Source of the DNA: a virus
Virus record (IMG/VR): IMGVR_UViG_3300042894_008599
Coordinates: 1 to 27,368 of that record
Strand: one strand, 5' to 3'
DNA length: 27,368 bases
Below, piece after piece: positions 15,356 to 21,752 of this stretch. Under the pieces are notes generated by a model, which was not told the origin of the DNA, did not search any database, and was given only the letters and a program-made list of their open reading frames with translations. The position numbers and the translations under genes were made by a program. Each line of letters starts with the position of its first letter. Positions within the stretch are counted from its first letter, which is position 1.

Positions 15356-15801
15356 TAGGGTTGATCTTCTAAAGTTGGATGTTGGAGTTTCCACTGGTTA
15401 AGCAGGTGCTCTGGCAGTAGGGGATTAACGTGCGGTTCGAGAATTGCTTCCCCGATTTTTTCTACATCAGTTTCATCGGTCGCGTGAAAGGTGGTCCAAA
15501 CCGTATCGGTTTCGGCGTAAAGAACGCGGCGGGTGCCTGGCTGGGTGATCCCGCAGTAAGGCGCCTGGTAAACGACCTTGCCCTCATTCTCCGACATGAC
15601 ATGGATGCAGCCCTTAGAAATGACAAATGGATGCTCGGTGCGGTGCTCCATACTGGTGCCGAGTGTGCCGGCAGGAATGAAGATTTCGCGGATGTACATC
15701 CCAGGCGTGAAGCGGTGAACGACAGGGCAGTCAGCAGCGCCGTGAACCGCCAGTGCAGCCTCAAGCTCATCGATGCGAGTCATGGATTGCAGGTCATTCA
15801 T
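15355..15801 (-). CDS. Cupin-like phage structural-module protein
   Basis: 148 residues. The central beta-rich stretch looks like a small cupin barrel: REIFIPAGTLGTSMEHRTEHPFVISKGCIHVM, then QPGTRRVLYAETDTVW and TFHATDETDVEKI. Histidines in MEHRTEHP and FHATD could bind a metal, although no full cupin metal-binding set can be confirmed by eye. Similar small proteins occur among tail genes of other T7-like and BPP-1-like podoviruses, where the role is unknown. The ATG overlaps the nozzle stop codon (ATGA) and the stop overlaps the next start, so it is tightly coupled to virion genes. A carbohydrate-binding or virion-decoration role is only a guess. Confidence 0.65.
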   Translation of the reverse strand: MNDLQSMTRIDELEAALAVHGAADCPVVHRFTPGMYIREIFIPAGTLGTSMEHRTEHPFVISKGCIHVMSENEGKVVYQAPYCGITQPGTRRVLYAETDTVWTTFHATDETDVEKIGEAILEPHVNPLLPEHLLNQWKLQHPTLEDQP

Positions 15802-18587
15802 AGCTCCAGGCGGTAGCGTAGGTTCATCGACATCACGTTGAGTGGAAGTGGCTGGGTTTGGCGGATCGCCACGGTGACTTGGCGATCGGTATTGCTTTCG
15901 ACGTATTCTTCGACCAGGCCAGTGAATGGCGCGGCCGCGGTATCGAGAACCGAGTCGTCGCCGCGGATCTGCATGGGCCGCCAGGTATCTCCGCCGTCGC
16001 TGGAAATTTCCCCGCCCAACGTTTTCCAGAACTCCAGGATGGCGCGGGTAAGGCGCTTTTTGCCAAGTTTGCTCAGGCTGTTGGGGTCCATGGTTTCCAG
16101 GTAAGTCGGCTCAAGAATGCTCTCAAAGGGAAGACCGATGATTGCGCTCGTTGCATTGGCATCAAGTAACAGTGTGCCGGTCGCGCTCACTACCAGGTCG
16201 CGGTGAACCATGCCATCCGCCAGGATTGAAACCGTCTTGCCTTTGAGATGAGACAGTCCAGAACATAGCTTGGCCACGGGCGTCACGGTCATTGCGCTAT
16301 CGAGGTAGACTGCCGCGGCATGATTCCCATCCTTGATTTTGCGGATGGTATCAGGCTGGAAACGTTCGACGTAACGAGCCGTCACCCCATTGACCGTGCG
16401 TTTGACTGTCACCCACACCTGGTCATCTTCCCCCGATCCCAACACCACGGCCACTGACTCAAAACTACCATCGGTGACGTGACGCGACCAGCCGGTGACC
16501 GCCTGCCCCCGCTCATAAGTGAGCGCCAGCAGGTCGCCACGTTCGGTGACAATCCAGACAATCGCTTCAGGATTCCGCTGGATCGCCATCTGTTTGAATG
16601 TCGCGTCGCCCAGGTGTTCTGCCAGCATGTTGAGATCGACCGCGTTGTAGCCATCCTTGTCGGCCGCATAGGCATACTCTCGCAGCTTGCGCTTGGATCG
16701 CTGGACAAAGACGAGAGCATCATTGATGGCCCGCGCCTGGATAGCCGCAGAGCCAAACGACGTATTGCGCCGCAGCTTGGCAATATCCTCGCCGAGCTTC
16801 TGGCCGAACACCCACTCGCCTGACGAAGTGCCGATGATCAGCAGTTCCTGTGATACCAACCACTCGACGGCAGACGCCTCATCGCTCTGGAGCGTGTAAG
16901 CGAGCGACCGATCAGCATCGGCACCTATTCTGAAATCGCCGTAGGAATCTACGGTTGATGCCCAAATCGTGGTTGGCTTGGCATTGGTGCCGCCGAACCA
17001 CAGACGGCCATCGTGCAGCGTGATCGCACGAGGATAGCCATTCACTGCATTCCAGGCCGGTGCCTGCCAACGAGTGGTCGCGTCGCCATTTAACAGGGAG
17101 GTGAGCACAACCGCCTGCGCAAAATAACTTGCGTCTGGTGCTGACAGCGTCACTGTCGGGGTGCTGGTGTATCCACTTCCACCACTTGTTATGTCAACGT
17201 CTATAACTCTGCCTAATCCGTCAATTTCCGCAGTTCCAGTCGCACCCGTCCCGCCACCTCCCGTTATGGTCACCGTCGGTACTTTCGCATAACACGATCC
17301 GAATTGGTTGACTGTGAGTTTAGTAATTACATTATAAGTAGAACTTCTTGTGGCGTAAGCAGTCGCTTGCTCAGCAGGCAATACGGTCTTAATGATAACC
17401 ATTCCATGGTGATCCGGATTCGATGCCTCCAATTCTGCAACGTATCCACTCGGCAATTCTCCAGCTGTTGAAATATGCCTTAGCCGTAGGAAACAAGGTT
17501 CATCTTCCGTGCCCGTCAAGAGTTGCTGCACATCGCTCGTCCCGGATTTGACAGGAACATGGGTTTCCCAGGTTACCAGGTCACTGGATTTTTCAACAAT
17601 CAGATAAGAACTCCATTCTGCCGTTGGGTTGTTGGTCGCCCGAATTAAAACTGACCACTCTCCTAGAACGTATAATGGAGTGCTGACTTTAGCGGCTGCT
17701 CCAGCAGTTACTGTAGCCAGTGTTAATTTGACAACAAGCGTATCACGCCGCTGGGTGATGACCCACTTGGTTCCGACATGGGATGGATCAAAGATGTCGG
17801 AACTTGAAATCAACGTCACCGTTACTCCAGTTTCAATACCATTTGTAGTCAGATCACTCAAGGTCATCTCAACCCAGTAATCTTTCCATGATCTACCCGT
17901 CAACGGACTGGTATAGGCCGCCTTGAATGCCGCAAATAATGGACTGGTTGGAGCATCGATTTTTTTGATGCATGAAAAATAACGCGTGGGGGTACCCACT
18001 ACTTTGACTTTGTTTCCAATAGAATAGGCTGCTGAACTGGAATAAATCGCAATGCTTATAGTCGCTGGAGTCGCTTCAGATGTAACCTTGATCGTCGTGT
18101 CCGTAAAATTCGGGTCGAGCAGTACTGGCCAGGATTGCTCCATGGTCGTTAGCAAAAAGATCGAATTTGGATACCTGGACAACACCATCGGCGGATGATC
18201 CGGATGGGCGATGAACATCACGTCATTCTGCTGCGAAAACTGCATCGCGTTAATCTCGCTCTCCAGAAATGGGGTGACGATATTGTCCGCCGCGATCAAT
18301 CCTGTCAGCGTATCCCATACCCGCAGCTTGAGATTGGAAAACTCGACGATGTACTGTGTGGTTGAGTTGACCGAAAACGCCACCAGTCGCGACTGGCTCG
18401 ATGCGCTCAGTGCCTCCCCCAAGTACTCGGTACCCGACCGGCGAATCGCCCCGCCGTAGATGGTGCCGCGCATGTTCTGCATGGTCCGGCATGCCATCCG
18501 GTACTTGTCCATGTCGATGCGAGGATCAAGCCAGGGAGAGATTTCACCCGCGTTAAAGGCGATGCGACGGTCCACGATTTCACTCAT
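15798..18587 (-). CDS. Tail nozzle protein (T7 gp12 / tail tubular B-like)
   Basis: 929 residues. The N-terminus has the family pattern: FNAGEISPWLDPRIDMDKY, CRTMQNM, GGAIRRSGTEYLGEA, then VAFSVNSTTQYIVEFSN. The second half carries the usual ITLHDGRLWFGGT and SDEASAVEWLVSQELLIIGT, and it ends with a beta-rich domain. The protein forms the hexameric end of the short tail through which DNA leaves. It is longer than T7 gp12 (794 aa). Residues about 165-485 are beta-rich and low in GC, and include a glycine repeat (ITGGGGTGATGTAEIDG, then SGGSGYTSTPTVTL near 425-480), which looks like an inserted domain. The start overlaps the adaptor gene by eight bases and has the best Shine-Dalgarno in the window. 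Confidence 0.88.
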   Translation of the reverse strand: MSEIVDRRIAFNAGEISPWLDPRIDMDKYRMACRTMQNMRGTIYGGAIRRSGTEYLGEALSASSQSRLVAFSVNSTTQYIVEFSNLKLRVWDTLTGLIAADNIVTPFLESEINAMQFSQQNDVMFIAHPDHPPMVLSRYPNSIFLLTTMEQSWPVLLDPNFTDTTIKVTSEATPATISIAIYSSSAAYSIGNKVKVVGTPTRYFSCIKKIDAPTSPLFAAFKAAYTSPLTGRSWKDYWVEMTLSDLTTNGIETGVTVTLISSSDIFDPSHVGTKWVITQRRDTLVVKLTLATVTAGAAAKVSTPLYVLGEWSVLIRATNNPTAEWSSYLIVEKSSDLVTWETHVPVKSGTSDVQQLLTGTEDEPCFLRLRHISTAGELPSGYVAELEASNPDHHGMVIIKTVLPAEQATAYATRSSTYNVITKLTVNQFGSCYAKVPTVTITGGGGTGATGTAEIDGLGRVIDVDITSGGSGYTSTPTVTLSAPDASYFAQAVVLTSLLNGDATTRWQAPAWNAVNGYPRAITLHDGRLWFGGTNAKPTTIWASTVDSYGDFRIGADADRSLAYTLQSDEASAVEWLVSQELLIIGTSSGEWVFGQKLGEDIAKLRRNTSFGSAAIQARAINDALVFVQRSKRKLREYAYAADKDGYNAVDLNMLAEHLGDATFKQMAIQRNPEAIVWIVTERGDLLALTYERGQAVTGWSRHVTDGSFESVAVVLGSGEDDQVWVTVKRTVNGVTARYVERFQPDTIRKIKDGNHAAAVYLDSAMTVTPVAKLCSGLSHLKGKTVSILADGMVHRDLVVSATGTLLLDANATSAIIGLPFESILEPTYLETMDPNSLSKLGKKRLTRAILEFWKTLGGEISSDGGDTWRPMQIRGDDSVLDTAAAPFTGLVEEYVESNTDRQVTVAIRQTQPLPLNVMSMNLRYRLEL

Positions 18588-19200
18588 TGCGACCTCCTCG
18601 TGCCGAGTTGAGACGCGACTGAATCAAACGCGAACGACCGATGATTCTCGACCAGCCAGGGTTTTCGCGGCTGCCGCACTCCTGGGCATCAACCAAGCGA
18701 GCCTCACCCATCGCGCGACGGTAGCTGCCATCCATCTGCTGCGCCTTCTCGGCGCTACCCTGGAGTGGAACCGCCAGCTTGGATGCCAGGCGGCAGGCAA
18801 TCGCCTGTTGGCAGAGAATCCCAAGTGAGCCGATTGGAACCTGCGAGATGTAACGAATCGTGCAGGTTGTCGCATCGCTCGCGAGCTTTGATCCTTCGAG
18901 CTCAAAAAACTCGTCGGATGTTCCCCATTCCTCGCCGTTGATTTCGAGCACCCGCAGGCAGTCGGATGGCAGTTGATAATAAAAAGCAAAGCCGGTCGTT
19001 GGTGCCGGCAGCACCTGGGCAAGCGTGGCGCGCAGCGTGGCGCGATTCCAGCGTCCCAGGGAAAGCACCTCGGCAATCGCCGCATCCGCAAACTGCTTGC
19101 ACAGCCGCGCAGGCTTGCTGGTCGTATCATCGATGCTCGCAATCGGCATTTCACCGAGCATGGACAGAGCGTGGTTGGCGAGATCGGTGTTAGTAGTCAT
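18580..19200 (-). CDS. Tail adaptor protein (T7 gp11 / tail tubular A-like)
   Basis: 206 residues. It begins MTTNTDLANHALSMLGEMPI, continues with SIDDTTSKPARLCKQFADAAIAEVL and LGRWNRATLRATL, and then FYYQLPSDCLRVLEING and ATTCTIRYISQVPIG. This is the typical N-terminus and core of gp11-type proteins, which join the portal to the tail nozzle. It lies directly upstream of the nozzle gene, as in T7. The last residues (RGGRNE) share DNA with the nozzle ribosome-binding site and start. The ATG at 19200 follows a run of seven T residues and has no Shine-Dalgarno. A hairpin and a stronger terminator lie between it and the capsid gene, so expression needs read-through or a local promoter. Confidence 0.85.
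   Translation of the reverse strand: MTTNTDLANHALSMLGEMPIASIDDTTSKPARLCKQFADAAIAEVLSLGRWNRATLRATLAQVLPAPTTGFAFYYQLPSDCLRVLEINGEEWGTSDEFFELEGSKLASDATTCTIRYISQVPIGSLGILCQQAIACRLASKLAVPLQGSAEKAQQMDGSYRRAMGEARLVDAQECGSRENPGWSRIIGRSRLIQSRLNSARGGRNE
18592..18598 (-). promoter_or_regulatory. Strong Shine-Dalgarno of the nozzle gene
   Basis: AGGAGGT lies four bases before the nozzle ATG at 18587. It is the only near-complete anti-16S match near a start codon in the window, although it also encodes the last residues of the adaptor protein, so codon constraint alone could explain part of it. Confidence 0.7.
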
Positions 19201-19209
19201 GCGGATCGT

Positions 19210-19232
19210 AAAAAAATGGGCAGCCTGGCTGC
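19210..19232 (-). terminator. Possible second short hairpin with T tract
   Basis: On the transcript strand GCAGC-CAG-GCTGC is followed, after CCA, by seven T residues, ten bases before the adaptor start. The stem is only five pairs. It could back up the stronger terminator just upstream, or be part of the adaptor leader. Confidence 0.35.
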
Positions 19233-19242
19233 GCCAATGATG

Positions 19243-19280
19243 AAAGAGAAAAGCCCGACCCCAGTTTCCCAGGGTCGAGC
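19243..19280 (-). terminator. Intrinsic terminator after the major capsid gene
   Basis: GCTCGACCCT and GGGGTCGGGC form a ten-pair stem (two G-U pairs) around GGGAAACT, followed by TTTTCTCTTT. It starts 10 bases after the capsid stop codon. This is the classic site for limiting transcription after a highly expressed capsid gene. Confidence 0.8.
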
Positions 19281-19290
19281 CAGAGTTGGA

Positions 19291-20241
19291 TCAACCTCCA
19301 ACAGTCGAGCACTGAACTTCGATGACGCCTTCGTCATACAGACGAGTCGCGCCCCAGCCCCACTCGGTGCGGAGCTGTACGTCGTGGCGATAGCTCGGGA
19401 GCTCATCGACCCAGGCTTGTGGGTTTTCAGCGATACCGAACATCACCGCACTGCGAGCAAACGCATAGCAGGAACGATAACCCGTGGCACCTGAACCCGT
19501 GGTTGGCAGCAGCGATGGGCTAACAGCCTTGATCGAGATGCCCATCAGGTTGACCACCGCGCCCGTGTTGAGCATACGCAGCGTCTGGAAGTCAGAGCTG
19601 GTAAACTTCGTTTCGCGGAGCAGCGCTGGAATCTCGTTGTGCGAGATGATTAGCGTGACTTCGGATTGATTTTCCGTGTCTTGGCCCGTCATATCAGCCA
19701 CACCGAATCGGCGGATGACATCGAGCATCTTGTCGAAGGTCAGCGAGCTAGCAGTGGCAGTTCCCGAGCTCACATAGTTGTAAGCAATGGACTGAGTCGC
19801 TGGCAGTGCAGCGGTACCCGCACCGGCTTTGCCAGTTTGGATCGTGCCTCGGATGCCATCGATGAGGGTTTTATCCCGATCGCGACCCGCAGCCGCAAGC
19901 TGCATCCGAAGAATCTGCGAGTGAGGCGAACCGATCGATCCAAGTTGAATCGCGTCACGACGGTCGATATAGTGAGCACTGTCCTTGAATGCCACCTTGA
20001 GCCAACGATGCTCAATAGTGGGATCGACAAGAGTCGTTGCAGCAATCGTACCCGTATTGGCCGCCACTGCGTTTGCCGTAGCTTTCGCAAGGATTTGATA
20101 CCGCTTGCCATCGCCTTGGATGGTTTCGGTGTTGACGTAACTCTCAAGTCGAGAGCCGAGTTGTTGTAAGCCGAGTTTCCACTCGTCAGAGTACATGGTG
20201 GGGAATCCTGCTGCGAGGACTCCATTGTCTGCGTATGCCAT
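19291..20241 (-). CDS. Major capsid protein
   Basis: 316 residues. It begins MAYADNGVLAAGFPTMYSDEW and continues with KLGLQQLGSRLESYVN, an EHRWLKVAFKDSAHYIDRRD segment, a central helix (QILRMQLAAAGRDRDKTLIDG), TFDKMLDVIRRFG, LIISHNEIPALLRE, and a C-terminal AVMFGIAENPQAWVDELPS-RHDVQLRTEWGWGATRLYDEGV. This matches phage capsid proteins of BPP-1-like and related podoviruses, which are expected to have the HK97 fold. It follows the scaffold and precedes the adaptor, as expected. It is the only gene bracketed by two strong terminators and with a long untranslated leader, consistent with its own high-level control. No Shine-Dalgarno precedes the ATG; the leader ends CTCCTAACTAACCAATACT. Confidence 0.88.
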   Translation of the reverse strand: MAYADNGVLAAGFPTMYSDEWKLGLQQLGSRLESYVNTETIQGDGKRYQILAKATANAVAANTGTIAATTLVDPTIEHRWLKVAFKDSAHYIDRRDAIQLGSIGSPHSQILRMQLAAAGRDRDKTLIDGIRGTIQTGKAGAGTAALPATQSIAYNYVSSGTATASSLTFDKMLDVIRRFGVADMTGQDTENQSEVTLIISHNEIPALLRETKFTSSDFQTLRMLNTGAVVNLMGISIKAVSPSLLPTTGSGATGYRSCYAFARSAVMFGIAENPQAWVDELPSYRHDVQLRTEWGWGATRLYDEGVIEVQCSTVGG

Positions 20242-20339
20242 AGTATTGGTTAGTTAGGAGTTTGAATTTGAGTTTCACTTGCGTTTGCGAGTGTCCGCCA
20301 AATGCGGGTCGCCTCCGTCCATTGCTGAACGTGGCGCTC

Positions 20340-20396
20340 CTAACTGGGCCGCCTTGCGAGCGGGTATCCTTCAGAGCACGAATCCATCGTCTTCAT
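20340..20396 (-). CDS. Possible 18-residue leader peptide
   Basis: A short frame, MKTMDSCSEGYPLARRPS, begins just downstream of the dyad at 20416 and ends at a TAG lying within segment B of the capsid leader. A ribosome reaching this stop would cover B and free segment C next to the capsid start, like known leader-peptide switches. There is no Shine-Dalgarno and a frame this short can easily arise by chance. The frame is open upstream but crosses the terminator. Confidence 0.25.
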   Translation of the reverse strand: MKTMDSCSEGYPLARRPS

Positions 20397-20415
20397 GTTT
20401 CGGGTGAGTTCGTCG

Positions 20416-20429
20416 TTCCTAGTTAGGAA
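20416..20429. promoter_or_regulatory. TTCCTAG dyad, site 2 (capsid leader)
   Basis: TTCCTAGTTAGGAA, six of seven palindromic pairs, directly downstream of the scaffold terminator on the transcript strand and 174 bases before the capsid ATG. A site right after a terminator and before a capsid gene fits a promoter or operator. It shares the CTAGGAA core with the sites at 4156 and 23675. Confidence 0.5.
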
Positions 20430-20468
20430 AACAAAACACCCGCCCTCGGCATGAACCGAAGACGGGTG
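20426..20468 (-). terminator. Intrinsic terminator after the scaffold gene
   Basis: CACCCGTCTTCGG and CCGAGGGCGGGTG form a thirteen-pair stem with two G-U pairs and a six-base loop (TTCATG), followed by TTTTGTTTT. It begins 32 bases after the scaffold stop. It is the strongest terminator in the window and separates the scaffold message from the capsid leader. Confidence 0.85.
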
Positions 20469-20499
20469 AAAACACGAACAATAATTGACCCCAGAAAAT

Positions 20500-21462
20500 T
20501 TAGCGACTGCCGCGCTTTGCTTGGCTCGCATCGAGCTCGTAAAGCGCATGAATCCGGCTGCTGGCTTCGGAGTCATTGCGCCACTTTGGATTTGCCTTCA
20601 TGATCTCGACTGCCTGTTGACGTGGACTGTGACTGCCCGTATTAACTTCATTTCCGACACCTGGCAGCGGTGCCTCACGCAGCGCCCGCCGTGCCTCATC
20701 GATCACGCGCACCACCTTGGGATGGGATAGCGCTGCTTGCATCGCGGGATCAGATAATTCATCAGCGGCAAATCGCGATTGCACAAATGCACGGTTGGCT
20801 TCCAGTCGCGAATCGTAGTTATCGCCCCATTCCTTTTGAAATGTCTGTTCGGATGCCTGGGCAAACTGAGCAACCTTCACATTGAATGCTTCAAATGCTC
20901 CATCACGCTGGCCACCCAGGCTATCGATGTGCTTTTGAATGAGCTCGTGGGCAGCCGCGGTGGGAATGTGATGTTTGTGGAAAATCTCTGCGTAAGGTTT
21001 CATCGCAGAGTCATCCCACTGCACACCGTCTGGCAGCTTTTCCGGCTTGAAGGCATAGCCATCTAGATTCTCTGGAACACCTGCATCGCGGCGGAATGCC
21101 GAAACGTCATCCTCCGCGGCACCTGCCTTTGGATAGCTGATGCCGGTCGACTTCTTGCCGACAAATCCGAGCGTATCATCCATCATCCGCATCAGTGTTG
21201 CCTCATCCTTGGCCGTAGCAGCCTTGGTCGCCAGGCGCTCGAACCCTGCTTCTCGCAGGCTTTCTGTCCATCCCTCGTTGAAGGTGCCTCCCTTCTGGAC
21301 ATGATCGCCAAACCATCCGCTTTTCGCGGGCTCGCTGCTGGTTGTTGCTGCCTGGGCATTGCCTCCCATGAATCCGCCTGGCGACGGAGTAGGAGTGGAC
21401 GTTGGGGTGGAATCTCCGACAGATGCCGGAGCCGATTCGATTGCGCTGGTGGATTCGCTCAT
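20500..21462 (-). CDS. Scaffold / capsid assembly protein
   Basis: 320 residues, acidic and mostly helical. The first 45 residues are Ser/Thr/Pro-rich and probably disordered (ending TPSPGGFMGGNAQ). The middle carries the usual phage scaffold wording: RDAGVPENLDGYAFKPEKLPDGVQWD, then EIFHKHHIPTAAAHELIQKH and FAQASEQTFQKEWGDNYDSRLEANRAF (read as separate stretches). The basic C-terminus (ELDASQAKRGSR) could contact the capsid protein, as in other scaffolds. It precedes the major capsid gene, and its start overlaps the upstream small gene's stop by four bases. No protease gene is seen, so scaffold loss without cleavage, as in T7, is likely but inferred. Confidence 0.82.
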   Translation of the reverse strand: MSESTSAIESAPASVGDSTPTSTPTPSPGGFMGGNAQAATTSSEPAKSGWFGDHVQKGGTFNEGWTESLREAGFERLATKAATAKDEATLMRMMDDTLGFVGKKSTGISYPKAGAAEDDVSAFRRDAGVPENLDGYAFKPEKLPDGVQWDDSAMKPYAEIFHKHHIPTAAAHELIQKHIDSLGGQRDGAFEAFNVKVAQFAQASEQTFQKEWGDNYDSRLEANRAFVQSRFAADELSDPAMQAALSHPKVVRVIDEARRALREAPLPGVGNEVNTGSHSPRQQAVEIMKANPKWRNDSEASSRIHALYELDASQAKRGSR

Positions 21463-21752
21463 AATGGAAAATTGAAATCAGGCTTTGCCTTGCGGATGGT
21501 CTGCAACAGGTGTGCAACCACCGCCCTCTCGCCATCGCGCACCGCAGCACGCAGGGCATTCACGTCACCGCGATCCGTGGCGATGAAGGTGCGACCGAGT
21601 AGGTCAAACCGCTGAACCAGGTACTTGAGAATCTCTTGGCCAGCTTCCGTTCCGAAAACCTCGGCCATCTGTTGACAGAGACGCTCGTGGTCTTTTCTTC
21701 GGTTATCCTGGGACAACTGCGAGATTGCCTGTTTGTCGCTAATGCTACTCAT
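21459..21752 (-). CDS. Bbp19-like small phage protein
   Basis: 97 residues. It contains QMAEVFGTEAGQEILKYLVQ, RTFIATDRGDVNALRAAVRD and GERAVVAHLLQTIRKA. The pattern of an F-x-T-x-x-G helix, then an aspartate-rich turn, then 'R-x-G-x-R-x-V-V-x-x-I/L-L' matches the small Bbp19-type proteins found between portal and capsid genes in many podoviruses and siphoviruses. The function is unknown; a role in head assembly is suggested by location. It is joined by ATGA overlaps to the portal upstream and the scaffold downstream. Confidence 0.75.
   Translation of the reverse strand: MSSISDKQAISQLSQDNRRKDHERLCQQMAEVFGTEAGQEILKYLVQRFDLLGRTFIATDRGDVNALRAAVRDGERAVVAHLLQTIRKAKPDFNFPL

Larger units (their letters stand above)
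20242..20429 (-). promoter_or_regulatory. Structured 5' leader of the capsid gene
   Basis: About 190 bases between the terminator and the capsid ATG contain no capsid-frame coding sequence. A nine-base segment B (AGTTAGGAG, 20345..20337 on the transcript) is the exact complement of segment C (CTCCTAACT, 20260..20252), ten bases before the ATG. B can also pair with segment A (TTCCTAACT, about 20429..20421) at the leader's upstream end, with one G-U pair. A:B and B:C pairing exclude each other. Smaller stems such as CCGC/GCGG lie between B and C. This could be a translational switch; no metabolite riboswitch class is recognised. Confidence 0.4.

Noticed and set aside
15356-15394. Upstream ATG for the gp14-like gene at 15394
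   Set aside because: The added 13 residues overlap the cupin gene and precede the typical hydrophobic start; the TAATG junction at 15355 is preferred.
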